In this document: positions 8,470 to 17,827 of the stretch, one piece after another
How positions within the stretch are numbered: the stretch's first letter is position 1
How the letters are laid out: every line of letters begins with the position of its first letter
Notes under the pieces: generated by a model
What the model saw: the letters and a program-made list of their open reading frames with translations, nothing else
Databases searched by the model: none
Told to the model about the DNA's origin: nothing
Translations under genes and position numbers: made by a program
From: Oceanospirillum sp047518265
GTDB lineage: Bacteria; Pseudomonadota; Gammaproteobacteria; Pseudomonadales; Halomonadaceae
Assembly: GCA_047518265.1 (NCBI GenBank)
Contig: JAKZRG010000034.1
Coordinates: 1-64,000, forward strand
Length of the DNA: 64,000 nucleotides
Direction: 5' to 3'

Positions 8470-8530
8470 GGGAGCCTCTGAAATACTCTGGAATCTGAGC
8501 CAGAAAGCAGATCTTCAGAGGCTCTCAGGG
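8470..8530. repeat. dispersed palindromic repeat, copy 1
   Basis: GGGAGCCTCTGAAA at 8470 pairs with TTCAGAGGCTCTC near 8512-8526, enclosing about 27 bases. Two related copies occur at 48428 and 60358 with the same GGGAG(C/T)CT start and a shared AGTACTTCTTCAGAG arm. It lies between dctP and dctQ on the TRAP transcript, so the RNA hairpin could attenuate or process the message after dctP. Confidence 0.65.
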
Positions 8531-8540
8531 GTAGATCAGA

Positions 8541-9581
8541 TCAGTTGATGCCAGCAATCTTGCGCATCATGCCCATGATCTCTGGACCAATGGTTTTCTC
8601 CATGAACGGCCATTCAGTGGCGTACAGGGTTTTCTTCGCTTTTGCCATATCTTCTGGGCTTAGATCAACAACCTTAACGCCTGCTGCACGTACTTTGTCC
8701 AAGAAGCCTTCATCGATAGATTGTGCTTCATCCCAGATTTTAGCCATGGTCACTTCAGAAGCTGACAGCAGTTTGGTGCGTTCTGCTGCTGGCAGGTCTT
8801 CCAACCAGGATTTATTCACTACCCAGAAGGCATGCTCAAAGTAATCTTTGGTCAGAATGTAAGACTCGATCACGTCACGCATCTGCCAGATTTCAACAGA
8901 CGGTGCGGTGGCACGGGCATCGATGGTACCCAGTTGCAGTGCGGTGTAGAGCTCTGCGAAAGGCATAGGCACTGGGGTGAAACCAAAGCTTTTGAAGCGC
9001 TCGATACCGATTGGGATTGGCGGTACACGGATCTTGATACCCTTAGCATCGTTCGGGAAGTTGGTCGGCACATCTTCTACGCCTTTACGCATAGCGATAG
9101 AACCAAAACCCGTTGGAATAATGCCCAGTACTTTTAGATCCAGATCGCCCAGAATCTCGTTGTACACATCGGTCATTTTTCCGTTAGGGCCATACACTTC
9201 GCGGGCTTCTTTCCAATCGTCAACCACGTAGCTCAGCCAGGATAGATCCAAACGTGGATCGTATTCCGAGGCACCAAAGCTCATGGTCATAGGCACAACA
9301 CCTTCCATGCTTTGTTCAAAGATGGAAGCCCAGTCACCCAGTGCACCACCGGGTTGGTAGTTCACTTCAATATCCGCACCTTTTTTCTTCAACTCGTCCA
9401 TAAAGGTGGTGGAAGTCAGGTGGAAGATATGGTCAGAAGGATAGGCGTGACCCAACATCAGGTCTTCAGTGGCATGAGCCGACTGAATCGCAGGAACGCT
9501 CAGTGCGGCAGATAGCACGCAGGTAGAGAGTAGAGTCTTAAACGTATTGGCTACTTTCTTGGTTGGCATTGTTATTGTCAT
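8541..9581 (-). CDS. TRAP transporter substrate-binding protein, DctP family
   Basis: A 346-residue periplasmic binding protein, the substrate-specific part of the TRAP system. A Sec signal peptide is visible (KTLLSTCVLSAALSVPAIQSAHA, cleavage after about residue 38). The mature part has DctP features: GHAYPSDHIFH at its start, the Arg-containing GIKIRVPPIP that usually anchors a substrate carboxylate or sulfonate, then FAELYTALQLGTIDARA and a helical C-terminus. It is the first gene of the operon. The MocR gene 275 bases upstream runs on the same strand. Taurine or another small acid are possible ligands but not shown. Confidence 0.9.
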   Translation of the reverse strand: MTITMPTKKVANTFKTLLSTCVLSAALSVPAIQSAHATEDLMLGHAYPSDHIFHLTSTTFMDELKKKGADIEVNYQPGGALGDWASIFEQSMEGVVPMTMSFGASEYDPRLDLSWLSYVVDDWKEAREVYGPNGKMTDVYNEILGDLDLKVLGIIPTGFGSIAMRKGVEDVPTNFPNDAKGIKIRVPPIPIGIERFKSFGFTPVPMPFAELYTALQLGTIDARATAPSVEIWQMRDVIESYILTKDYFEHAFWVVNKSWLEDLPAAERTKLLSASEVTMAKIWDEAQSIDEGFLDKVRAAGVKVVDLSPEDMAKAKKTLYATEWPFMEKTIGPEIMGMMRKIAGIN

Positions 9582-9656
9582 AGTGACCTCTAATCGTTGT
9601 TATTGTTGTATCTATCGGTATTTTTAAATTATCGATACTGCTGCGATGGATAGAGC

Positions 9657-9698
9657 TTTGGTGCCAGCCAGAATGCTGTCTGCAGATCCATGCCAGTG
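9657..9698. promoter_or_regulatory. candidate MocR operator upstream of the TRAP operon
   Basis: TTTGGTGCCAG at 9657-9667 and CATGCCAGTG at 9689-9698 share the GTGCCAG core found as a close direct repeat in front of the neighbouring MocR gene (11465-11482). MocR/TauR-type proteins bind direct repeats. The shared motif suggests one regulator controls both the transporter and itself. Inferred from motif recurrence only. Confidence 0.4.
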
Positions 9699-9855
9699 AC
9701 TTCAATATAAAGTTTGAGGCAGCAGATCTAATAGACCCAACCAGAACCAGACGTGTGGTTCCAGCTAAGTGCCTTATGGATTTGTATGGAGTTTGGATAC
9801 GGGAATTAAGCGACAGTTGATGTCGCTTATTGCTGAAGAGGATAATGAAATTTAA

Positions 9856-11355
9856 TTAGGTGATCTGATGGACAATTTGAGCCAAACGCTCAATACCCGG
9901 CAGGATTCTCTCTGTGGCAATGGAGGAGTAACCCAAACGGAAAAAATTAAGGGGAGGATTGTCCCGTTGAAAGTAAATATCCCCGGATTCGATAATGACA
10001 CCGCGCTCTCTGGCCAGTCGTTTTAGCTCTCTGGCATCTAGATTTTCCGGCCCCTTGACCCAATAAGCGGAGCCACCAAATACCGAGGGATTATCAGATA
10101 CCGGAGAGCCATTAAACATCGTGGGATGAGTGGTCTCTGGCAGGCAGTGCTGTAGGGCATCACCCACCGCTTTCCAGCGCTCTTCATAGACTTGCACTAG
10201 GCCCCGAACCAGGGAATCGTGGTAGCCACGGGAAAGGAATAATCCTACGGCCCTTTGATTGTTCATAGGAGGGTGACGCAGCATCATACGACGGTATTCC
10301 CGAATCTCCCGAATCAGCTCTTTTGGCCCCACCATATAACCCAAGCGTAAGCCCGGTGACAGGGTTTTGGACAGGCTGCCGATATAGATCACCCGGTCGT
10401 TATCATCCAGACTTTTCAGTGCTGGTGTCGGGTTTTTAGCGAAGGTAGTTTCACATTCGTAATCATCTTCAATGATCAGAAAGTTATCTCGGGAGGCTTG
10501 TTCCAATAAGGCTTTTCGACGGGCCATCGGCATAGTCATGGTCGTTGGAAACTGATGGCTGGGGGTGGTGAATATCAGATCACAGTCGCTGAGCTGATCA
10601 CCCACAATTAGGCCATCATTATCGATCTCCAGACTTTTGATTTGGGTGCCGGTACAGTCCGCCATATGGGTCAGATCGGGATAGCCCGGTTCTTCCAAAC
10701 CAAAGCAAGTGTCTTTGTTTAGCAGGACACGCAGGATCATATAGAGAGCGTGTTGTGCGCCCACTGTAATCAGGATCTCATCGGGATCAGCCCAAACCCC
10801 GCGCCGGGGTAATAAACGGGAATGAATCTGTTCAATAAGCAGAGAATCATCGTCGTCATAACGATCTCCAGCCCATTCATTGATGGACTGTACCGAGACG
10901 GATTCTTTACAGCATTCGCGCCAGTGATTGGCGGGAAACATCTTGGGGTCCAGTTGACCGTAGATAAAGGGGTAAGGGAAATCCTGCCAGCGGTTCACCT
11001 TGTTCAGCTTACGTTCGCTGGGTCGCAGTTTAAGGCATGTGTCCCAATCCGGACGACTGCCTCCTTCGATCTTTATTTGATCCTTGCCCTTCACCGAGCT
11101 TTTTAGAATCTCATCATTCACGTAAAAACCGGCCCGTTCCCGAGAAACCAGATAACCGTCATAGGTCAGGTGTTCATAGGCCAGGATGACCGTATTACGG
11201 GAGACATCCAACATCTCAGCAAGCTTACGGGTGGAGGGTAATGGAATATCCGGTGGGATATGGCCATCGATAATCGCCTTACTGATCTGCTCCCTGATCT
11301 GCTGTTGCAGGCTGGCATCGCTGTCTGGGGAAAGGTGGAAAAGGTGGTTTAGCAT
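9856..11355 (-). CDS. MocR family regulator (GntR HTH plus aminotransferase domain), TauR-like
   Basis: A 499-residue PLP-dependent regulator. Residues 1-80 form a GntR winged helix (LQQQIREQISKAIIDGHIP, PSTRKLAEMLDVSRNTVILA). Residues about 110-499 form a fold-type I aminotransferase domain with LEEPGYPD, LIIEDDYECETTF and the PLP-lysine region YIGSLSKTLSPGLRLGY. These proteins sense amino acids or amines through PLP. ACGGAG precedes the ATG. It is a close relative of the regulator at 23183-24667. Its neighbours, the TRAP operon and the MmsA-type dehydrogenase, are the likely targets. Candidate operators are noted at 9657 and 11465. Confidence 0.9.
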   Translation of the reverse strand: MLNHLFHLSPDSDASLQQQIREQISKAIIDGHIPPDIPLPSTRKLAEMLDVSRNTVILAYEHLTYDGYLVSRERAGFYVNDEILKSSVKGKDQIKIEGGSRPDWDTCLKLRPSERKLNKVNRWQDFPYPFIYGQLDPKMFPANHWRECCKESVSVQSINEWAGDRYDDDDSLLIEQIHSRLLPRRGVWADPDEILITVGAQHALYMILRVLLNKDTCFGLEEPGYPDLTHMADCTGTQIKSLEIDNDGLIVGDQLSDCDLIFTTPSHQFPTTMTMPMARRKALLEQASRDNFLIIEDDYECETTFAKNPTPALKSLDDNDRVIYIGSLSKTLSPGLRLGYMVGPKELIREIREYRRMMLRHPPMNNQRAVGLFLSRGYHDSLVRGLVQVYEERWKAVGDALQHCLPETTHPTMFNGSPVSDNPSVFGGSAYWVKGPENLDARELKRLARERGVIIESGDIYFQRDNPPLNFFRLGYSSIATERILPGIERLAQIVHQIT

Positions 11356-11451
11356 CGTCGTCTCCGTTGTTCATCGCTGCTTAGCAGGACAAAACTCAGA
11401 TCTTTTATTTTTATATAGGGTAGCAGGCTAAAGGCTACAGACAGAGAGTGT

Positions 11452-11482
11452 TAGTACCAGTATCTGGTGCCATTTGGTGCCA
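11452..11482. promoter_or_regulatory. candidate MocR autoregulatory direct repeats
   Basis: TGGTGCCA occurs at 11465-11472 and again at 11475-11482, exactly 10 bp apart on one face of the helix, preceded by a weaker TAGTACCA at 11452. Direct repeats of this spacing are typical MocR operators. The same core appears upstream of dctP (9657). Confidence 0.5.
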
Positions 11483-11545
11483 GTGCGATGATAGGCTTAG
11501 CCTAGCATCTAGTAGACTTATATTCAGAAGAAAAAGCAGATGGTT

Positions 11546-11649
11546 ATACCAATCCCGATAACTCCTTATAGATGAAAAATAAGGAAAAGACTGATCAATC
11601 TAAGCGTGTTCGCAGATCGTTATCATTCACAATTTATCGGGAATGGTAT
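11546..11649. repeat. MITE-like element, intact 104-bp copy
   Basis: Terminal inverted repeats ATACCAATCCCGATAA (left) and TTATCGGGAATGGTAT (right) differ at one position over 16 bases. The interior matches the copy at 3947-4099 with only a few substitutions. There is no coding capacity. It occupies the gap between the MocR and AraC genes. The size, paired ends and dispersed copies fit a miniature inverted-repeat transposable element, but the parent transposase is not in the window. Confidence 0.8.
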
Positions 11650-11681
11650 TAGAGGCGATTTTATCGAAAAAATAAGTGCTT

Positions 11682-12524
11682 TTAATGAGTGCTTAATTTT
11701 TGACGTACACTGCTGGGAGTGACCCGATAATGATTTTTATAGGCTCTTGAAAAGCTGGAGGTTTGTGAAAACCCAAGCTCTAAAGCTATTTCAGTCAACG
11801 GCATTTGGCTGTTAGTTAAAAGAAAATGGGCTCGCTGCATACGGCGGGCCATGACGTATTGCTGCGGCGTTAAGCCGAACTCTTTTTGACACAAGCTATA
11901 GAGATGACTTTCACTGATGCACATGGCATTGGCGATGGCACTGTTGTCTGGAGAACTTGATGTTTCCTGATCAATAAATTGATTAAGACGGTTGGCATCC
12001 AGGCGGTGATAAATCAGTTGTAGAGATTGATCTGAATACATCTGGCACAGCTGGGTCAGAAAGAGAGACACCAGTTGGCAGTTAACCTGAGGTTTGATCT
12101 TGTTTTCACCCAACAGCAGTTGTTTGGCGGCAAAGTCTAATAAGGGTTTGTTCTCTGGCGTTAGGCAAATAAACTCTGCTTGCTGGAATAAGGTATCTGC
12201 AAAGGAGGTATTACAGGCTTGCTCTAACGCCTGAATATAAGGATCTGCTGGTGCCAGATCAATCACAAGCAGTTCACTGTCATCACTTAAACCGCTGAAA
12301 ACATGCTCGGCGCTACTGGGGACTAGGGCAATGGTACCGTTGTCGATTTTGCCACTGCCTCTTTGAAACTCACACTCCATAAGTCCCTTCCAGCCAAGCA
12401 AAATCTGGGAGTATTTATGGCAGTGCTCACCGCTTTGTCGGGAGATCAGATTACGTCGTATTAGACTGTTATTGATCACGGATGCCTCAGCATGACAAGT
12501 GTATTCAAATAGGTTGTGGAACAT
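11682..12524 (-). CDS. AraC family transcriptional regulator
   Basis: A 280-residue AraC/XylS-type activator. An N-terminal cupin-like sensing part (about 1-160, with HCHKYSQILLGWKG and TIALVPSSAEHVF) is followed by a two-helix-turn-helix domain at about 185-278: ANAMCISESHLYSLCQKEFGL and LTEIALELGFSQTSSFSRAYK. It lies beside the NhaC-type antiporter and the cyclodeaminase-like gene on the same strand, and may control them, but no operator was identified. Confidence 0.88.
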   Translation of the reverse strand: MFHNLFEYTCHAEASVINNSLIRRNLISRQSGEHCHKYSQILLGWKGLMECEFQRGSGKIDNGTIALVPSSAEHVFSGLSDDSELLVIDLAPADPYIQALEQACNTSFADTLFQQAEFICLTPENKPLLDFAAKQLLLGENKIKPQVNCQLVSLFLTQLCQMYSDQSLQLIYHRLDANRLNQFIDQETSSSPDNSAIANAMCISESHLYSLCQKEFGLTPQQYVMARRMQRAHFLLTNSQMPLTEIALELGFSQTSSFSRAYKNHYRVTPSSVRQKLSTH

Positions 12525-12674
12525 GACATACCTAAATCAAAGTATCTCGACATTCTCCAGTCAGTAGAATAGATAATATGAAGACTTTTGTAGAGAACAT
12601 TTTGTTTGGATGTTTAAGGAGCACAGAAGGTGTGCTTCATCGGCTCCTTAACAACAAAATGATTGACTTGCTGG

Positions 12675-12700
12675 TTTAAAGGGCTTGCAGCAAGCCCTAT
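12675..12700 (-). terminator. terminator after the nhaC-type gene
   Basis: GGGCTTG and CAAGCCC form a perfect 7-bp stem with a 3-base loop at 12681-12697, followed on the minus strand by TTTAAA. It lies just past the stop codon of the antiporter gene. A second hairpin (TTAAGGAGC at 12614, GCTCCTTAA at 12643) lies further downstream. Confidence 0.6.
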
Positions 12701-12752
12701 GTTTCTATTGTTACCTGATCGTTATCTGAATAGTGTCTTCTGGTTGATCTAT

Positions 12753-14222
12753 CTACGCAGGTTCAGGTTGTTTTGTACTCTTCTGTTTGGATGGATTATG
12801 CATAGTGTTGGATTCTGCTTTTTTAGAGAACCAACCCATTTGCGCATAGAGGATACCAATCACAGGGGATAACCAGCAGGCAAATGCCAGAGGAATATAA
12901 AGCAGATTGGTATAATCTCCTCCAGCAACCGTTAAACCTAGAGCACCCATTACAAACGCGCCACCTGCATTCCAAGGCACCAGAGGGGATACCAGAGTAC
13001 CGCCTTCTTCAATGGCACGGGACAGATTTAAGCGGTCATAACCCAGCTTGTCATATTCAGGTGCATACATGCGGCCTGGTAAGGCGATGGACATATACAC
13101 GTCACCAGAAACAACATTGGTGGCGATAGAGGTCAAAATCACATTTGTCTGCAAACCTCTAAAACCGGTTGTCAGTTTCATAATAGCTCGAACAACAGAC
13201 TCTAAACAGCGAGTGCGTTCAAGTGCTCCACCAAATGCCAGGGCAAACATCACCAGAGTGAATGTCCATGTCATTGAGGAGACTCCACCACGGTTCAGCA
13301 GGCTATCCAAGGCAGGAATTTCCGTAGAAACCTTAAAACCACTCTGAGCGAAGGTCAGAACTTCGTTTAAGTTATAGCCATAATTAATAGCAGCAACCAT
13401 TGCACCTAATGCTGCGCCGGTGAATAGAGCAGGAATAGGGGAAACCTTAAAGAAGGCCAAACCTAGGACAACAATTAATGGCAGTATGGGTAAGAAACCC
13501 ATTTCAAAGTGTTGTTTAATGCCTTCCTGATATGCCAGGATCTGGCTAACTTCTGCAGTATTTGTTGCGGTATTGCCAACAAGAAGATAGATCACAAAAG
13601 CGATTAACATTGCCGGAACGGTTGTCGGCATCATATTTTTAATATGATCGAAGACATTAGTTTCACTCACGGCGGCGGCTAGGTTGGTTGTATCGGATAA
13701 GGGTGAAATCTTATCACCAAAAAATGCACCGGATACCACAGCGCCAGCGGTCCAGTACAAAGGAATACCAAAAGCGCTACCCACGCCGACCAGTGCTAAG
13801 CCTACAGTACCTACCGTTGTCCAGCTTGTACCAAGAGACAAAGAGATCACGGAGCAAAGCAACATGGAGGCCGCTAGAAACCAGCTGGGATCGATGATTT
13901 CTAATCCGTAGTAGATCAACATAGGTACGGTGCCACTGGCGATCCAGGTGGCCACTAGCATGCCGACAACAATTAAGGTCGCAACAGATGGCATTGCCAC
14001 GTGAAGTACGTGAAAGGCACCTTCTTCAATATCTTTCCAGCGATACCCTTGGGCCCAACCCACTAATGCTGTAATGGCAAAACCAATCGCCAGTGGGATA
14101 TGCGGTGTAAAGTCATCGTAGTAAAAGATCTGAATACCCAGTAGGCCTATGGTCAGAACGATGGGGATCAGGGCGACGGCAAGGTTTGGAATTGGGATAT
14201 TGGGTGATGTGTTTTCTCTCAT
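12753..14222 (-). CDS. NhaC family Na+/H+ antiporter
   Basis: A 489-residue polytopic membrane protein with about 11-12 hydrophobic segments. Family-like features are the polar membrane stretches SLGTSWTTVGTVGLALVGVG, SGAFFGDKISPLSDTTNLAA and TNVVSGDVYMSIALPGR, typical of NhaC carriers, which exchange sodium for protons or, in MleN-type members, couple to organic acids. GGGGAG precedes the ATG. It follows the cyclodeaminase-like gene 107 bases downstream on the same strand, so uptake of an amino-acid-related substrate is possible. Confidence 0.88.
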   Translation of the reverse strand: MRENTSPNIPIPNLAVALIPIVLTIGLLGIQIFYYDDFTPHIPLAIGFAITALVGWAQGYRWKDIEEGAFHVLHVAMPSVATLIVVGMLVATWIASGTVPMLIYYGLEIIDPSWFLAASMLLCSVISLSLGTSWTTVGTVGLALVGVGSAFGIPLYWTAGAVVSGAFFGDKISPLSDTTNLAAAVSETNVFDHIKNMMPTTVPAMLIAFVIYLLVGNTATNTAEVSQILAYQEGIKQHFEMGFLPILPLIVVLGLAFFKVSPIPALFTGAALGAMVAAINYGYNLNEVLTFAQSGFKVSTEIPALDSLLNRGGVSSMTWTFTLVMFALAFGGALERTRCLESVVRAIMKLTTGFRGLQTNVILTSIATNVVSGDVYMSIALPGRMYAPEYDKLGYDRLNLSRAIEEGGTLVSPLVPWNAGGAFVMGALGLTVAGGDYTNLLYIPLAFACWLSPVIGILYAQMGWFSKKAESNTMHNPSKQKSTKQPEPA

Positions 14223-14329
14223 AGTGAAACTCCCCAGGCGGTTTCTGCCTGATCATTTTTTTTATTGTTAAAAAGGAGAGGCTCTTTGGCCCCTTCCTTC
14301 AGGGGTATCAAAGAAATGGCAATAGAGCC

Positions 14330-15283
14330 CTAAGCTGAGCGCTGATAAGCCAGAATGGCAGCTGCAAGATCCTCTCGGGAGTCTCCTACCGCTTTGAATA
14401 AGGTGATGGCGTTGTCTGGATCGGGTAGTCCAGCACGTCCTGTGTGCTGACCACTGCAGAGCTCCGTAAATTCAGCAATAATATCGTTTTCTGTAATGGC
14501 CCCTTCTCTGATTGGGATAATCAGATCACCGGTTTCAACCAGAGCTCCGGCGCGAACATCTACAAATACAGAGCATTTCTGCATGGCGGTGTTATCTGTT
14601 TCTCGCATGGTTGGAGTAAAGCTACCCACAAGATCCAGATGGGCACCGGGTTTTAACCATTCGCCTTTAATCAGAGGGCTGGTTGCCATCGTGGCGCAGC
14701 TAATAATATCGGCCTGACGGGCTGCTGTTTCCAATTGATCAAATGGGCAAACTTCAGCACTGATATCATCGGCCTGTAGTTCGGCAACTAAGGTTTGTGA
14801 CGCCTCTTCATTACGATCCCATACCTTAATGGTGCGTATAGGACGAACACTCATATGAGCCGGAATCAGGCGGCGACCCATACGACCAGCACCTACCATA
14901 AGTAGCTCACTGGATTCTTCACGGGACAAGAATTTAGACGCCATAGCGGCAGCGGCAGCCGTACGACGGGATGTCAGCTCATTGGCATCTAATTGCGCAA
15001 GCGGTTGACCTGTTAGGCCTGAGGACAGCATATAGTTGCTGTTCAGTCCCGGTAGGCCTCGTTCGTTATTACCGGGGAATACGTTGACTAACTTAACGCC
15101 AAGATATTCTCCTTCCAGCCATGCAGGCATCAGCAATAAGGTTGCTTCAGGGGCTTGAGGCACATTGATGCCATGGTGGTGACGAACAGGGGCGCAAACA
15201 TCTTTGGTAAAGATATCGTTTAGGGCTTCAATTAACAGATTCCAGGGCAGTGCTTCGCGCACCTGAGTCGCATCGAGTTGCAT
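14330..15283 (-). CDS. ornithine cyclodeaminase / mu-crystallin family protein
   Basis: A 317-residue NAD(P)-dependent enzyme. Family members include ornithine cyclodeaminase, ketimine or pyrroline-2-carboxylate reductases and EutC-type ectoine-degradation proteins. Visible features: GVKLVNVFPGNNERGLPGL with the conserved Lys and Asn-rich loop, a Rossmann motif LMVGAGRMGRRLIPAH at about 130, and IISCATMATSPLIKGEWLKPG with HLDLVGSFTP downstream. AAGAGAAG precedes the ATG. It is first in a likely transcript with the NhaC-type gene. Which reaction it catalyses cannot be decided from sequence. Confidence 0.87.
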   Translation of the reverse strand: MQLDATQVREALPWNLLIEALNDIFTKDVCAPVRHHHGINVPQAPEATLLLMPAWLEGEYLGVKLVNVFPGNNERGLPGLNSNYMLSSGLTGQPLAQLDANELTSRRTAAAAAMASKFLSREESSELLMVGAGRMGRRLIPAHMSVRPIRTIKVWDRNEEASQTLVAELQADDISAEVCPFDQLETAARQADIISCATMATSPLIKGEWLKPGAHLDLVGSFTPTMRETDNTAMQKCSVFVDVRAGALVETGDLIIPIREGAITENDIIAEFTELCSGQHTGRAGLPDPDNAITLFKAVGDSREDLAAAILAYQRSA

Positions 15284-15495
15284 AACATCTTCTCTTATTC
15301 TTGGGCTTTACCACATGGTAGCCAGAAGGTGTCTTGAACATTTGACTCAGACTATGGAGTTCTTGGCTCAGACTCTGAAAGTCAGCCGGATAAGATGGTT
15401 TTTTGCAGAGATACGCTTTAAAGGGAAGAGCAGGCAGATAGTAGAGTACTAGCAGATATCAAGCTGGAGCCCATAAACTGGGCTCATAAACACTG

Positions 15496-15852
15496 CTACT
15501 CAAACAAGCAGATCTTATTGTTATCAAGATCTCTAACATAAGCCGAAAATCGACCAGAGCGTATGCCCGGTTCTCCCTCATCCGTACCGCCGATCTGCAA
15601 CGCCTTGTGATACAAACGCTCGACCTCCGCAGATGAGCCCAAGTTAAAACCGACCATAGTACCGTTACCGGCGGTGGCTGCTTCACCGTTAAAAGGCTCT
15701 GCTAGGGCAAACATAAAATCTTCACCAGCCCATAAGGTCATGCGTCCTTCAGCGTGGATCTTATTCATTCCCGTGCCATCGAATAAGTTATCGTAGAACT
15801 GAACCGCTTTTGGCATATCGTTGGTGCCAAAGACAAAGTAATTCATTCTCAT
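15496..15852 (-). CDS. VOC superfamily (glyoxalase/bleomycin-resistance-like) protein
   Basis: A 118-residue single-module vicinal oxygen chelate protein. It has the paired beta-alpha-beta-beta-beta pattern: MNYFVFGTNDMPKAVQFYDNLF in the first half, VERLYHKALQIGGTDEGEPG and RDLDNNKICLFE in the second. The usual first-strand metal His is Phe here, while the C-terminal Glu is kept, so metal binding may be altered. It lies 19 bases downstream of the NAD(P)-binding protein gene and probably shares its transcript. The substrate is unknown. Confidence 0.82.
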   Translation of the reverse strand: MRMNYFVFGTNDMPKAVQFYDNLFDGTGMNKIHAEGRMTLWAGEDFMFALAEPFNGEAATAGNGTMVGFNLGSSAEVERLYHKALQIGGTDEGEPGIRSGRFSAYVRDLDNNKICLFE

Positions 15853-15871
15853 GGTTGTTATCTTCCTATCG

Positions 15872-16606
15872 TTAGGGTTTGTCGGCAGATGCGTTGTAAA
15901 TCACTGGCATTTGATGTTTCCACTTCTGCCAGACGCCATCGTTAGTGGCTAATTCGGACATAAAGTGAGCGACGTTGATACGACTGGTTTTACCGGAATT
16001 AAAAATGGCACTGCGAGTAGGAGAGGCGTAAACGTCATACTCAGAAACGGGCTTTTGATCCGTTAGGCTATCGGGGCGTACGGCTACCCATTCAATTGTT
16101 TTTTGCTCTCGACTAAAACTGGACTGTAAGTATTTTGCGGCTAATTCATTGTCATAATGAGGCGGCAGCAACTTTCTTATTAAGTTCACAGTAACCGACT
16201 GAGCGATGGATACCTTTTCACCGGCCTGTTTATTCTGATTACCCGTGGTATTCATCAAGATAAACTTCACCGGCACCTTGGGTGAGGTTTGCTCTATGGC
16301 CTGGCATAAGCGTTGAACCGCATCCGTCACTAAACGTTTTGGCTGACCGAACATCCCCTTCAGCGTTAGGTTATGACCTAGGCACGAGACGACGGTATGG
16401 CACCCTTTCACTTGCTCTTGCAGCTCGGCATCTGTCATATCTAAGACGCTAGATTCGGTGACGACCAGCTTATAATGCTGCCTTAATATATCGGGCAAGC
16501 TATCCATCGAACGCACGATGGCTTTCACGGGTTCACCCTTAGTTAGTAACTGCCTAACCAGTAAACAACCTGTTGCTCCATTGGCCCCAACAACAAGTGT
16601 CGTCAT
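15872..16606 (-). CDS. NAD(P)-binding (NmrA/atypical SDR-like) protein
   Basis: A 244-residue Rossmann-fold protein. It begins with TTLVVGANGATGCLLVRQLL, the GxxGxxG-type dinucleotide site of atypical SDR/NmrA proteins, followed by the VSCLGHNL strand and a later WVAVRPDSLTD segment. No canonical YxxxK active site is obvious, so a reductase, sensor or isomerase role are all possible. It is followed by the VOC gene on the same strand and lies opposite a LysR gene, a common regulator-target arrangement. Confidence 0.8.
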   Translation of the reverse strand: MTTLVVGANGATGCLLVRQLLTKGEPVKAIVRSMDSLPDILRQHYKLVVTESSVLDMTDAELQEQVKGCHTVVSCLGHNLTLKGMFGQPKRLVTDAVQRLCQAIEQTSPKVPVKFILMNTTGNQNKQAGEKVSIAQSVTVNLIRKLLPPHYDNELAAKYLQSSFSREQKTIEWVAVRPDSLTDQKPVSEYDVYASPTRSAIFNSGKTSRINVAHFMSELATNDGVWQKWKHQMPVIYNASADKP

Positions 16607-16909
16607 GACTTGTTCTCCAAAATATATGTATTGGAGGCCACTATACCTATACGATAATCATCTATATATTGCGGTTTTAACATAATAGATATACGTATTT
16701 GTATGGTTAAGAGGTGGTATAAACAGCTAAACAAAAATTCTCCCATATTCTAATTTGGGAGTGACGGAGTATTCGCGGATGCGCCTCTGGCTTATCCACG
16801 CTACGTGTATCGATATCTTTGTAGCAAAACTTATGTTCTGGAGCTTAGTTAAAGGGTTGTATGAACAAAGAGCAGCATAACGAGAGCACAATATGATCAG
16901 GAAAGATAT

Positions 16910-17827
16910 ATGACTTGGAGTTCTGTGGATTTTGATTGGAATCAAGCGCGGGCATTTTTAGTCACCGCTGAAGAAGGCACCTTATCTGCTGCTGCTAAAG
17001 CGCTGGGGTTGACTCAGCCAACGCTGAGCAGGCAGGTCTCAGCATTAGAAGCTGAGCTGGGCATCACGTTATTTGAACGCGTCGGGCAGCGACTGGTTTT
17101 GACCGAAAGTGGTATCGAGTTACTCGAACATGCCCGCTTAATGGGGGATGCTGCCCTCAACTTTGCCTTAGCGGTTGCCGGGCAGTCTCAACAACTGGAA
17201 GGCACCGTCACTATTTCTGCAGGGGAATTAGATGCCGCCTTCCGCCTACCCAGAATCATCGCCCTATTACGACAAGCAGAGCCGGGTATTGATATTGAAG
17301 TGGTAGTCACCAACGATGTCAGCGACCTTAAACGACGGGAAGCGGATATCGCCATCCGTAATTGTCGCCCGACACAAAATGACCTGATCGCTAAAAAACT
17401 GGGTGACGAAGCTATCTGGTTGTATGGCACACAAGATTACCTGTCAGAGTTACCCCATATCACCGACTTTGCAGAACTGACCGATATCCAAATTATAGGT
17501 TTTGACCGCAATAACTCTGTTTCAAATATTCTTAATCAACAGGGCTGGCAGCTATCGAAACAAAACTTTCGATTGATTACTTCCTTCCAATTGTTGCAGC
17601 TTGGATTATGCAAAGAAGGACTGGGCACAATCTTTTTTCCTCAAACCATGGGAGATAAAGACCCAGATCTTGTTCGAGCCTTTGATCATATGGGGCCCAT
17701 TATGAAACTGCCTGTTTGGTTGGTCTGTCATCAGGAACTGCGTACCAACTTAAGAGTGCGTCGGGTATTTGATTTTATAGCTAATGAATTGGGGCAGGTG
17801 TTGGAGTCGGGAGAAGCTAATAAGTAA
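16910..17827 (+). CDS. LysR family transcriptional regulator
   Basis: A 305-residue LysR-type regulator. The N-terminal winged helix at about 8-68 reads FDWNQARAFLVTAEEGTLSA followed by AKALGLTQPTLSRQVSALE. The C-terminal two-lobed effector domain has ADIAIRNCRPTQNDLIAKKL. AGGAAAG lies just before ATG 16910. It is divergent from the NAD(P)-binding/VOC pair with a 303-base gap, so these are its likely targets. Confidence 0.92.
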   Translation: MTWSSVDFDWNQARAFLVTAEEGTLSAAAKALGLTQPTLSRQVSALEAELGITLFERVGQRLVLTESGIELLEHARLMGDAALNFALAVAGQSQQLEGTVTISAGELDAAFRLPRIIALLRQAEPGIDIEVVVTNDVSDLKRREADIAIRNCRPTQNDLIAKKLGDEAIWLYGTQDYLSELPHITDFAELTDIQIIGFDRNNSVSNILNQQGWQLSKQNFRLITSFQLLQLGLCKEGLGTIFFPQTMGDKDPDLVRAFDHMGPIMKLPVWLVCHQELRTNLRVRRVFDFIANELGQVLESGEANK

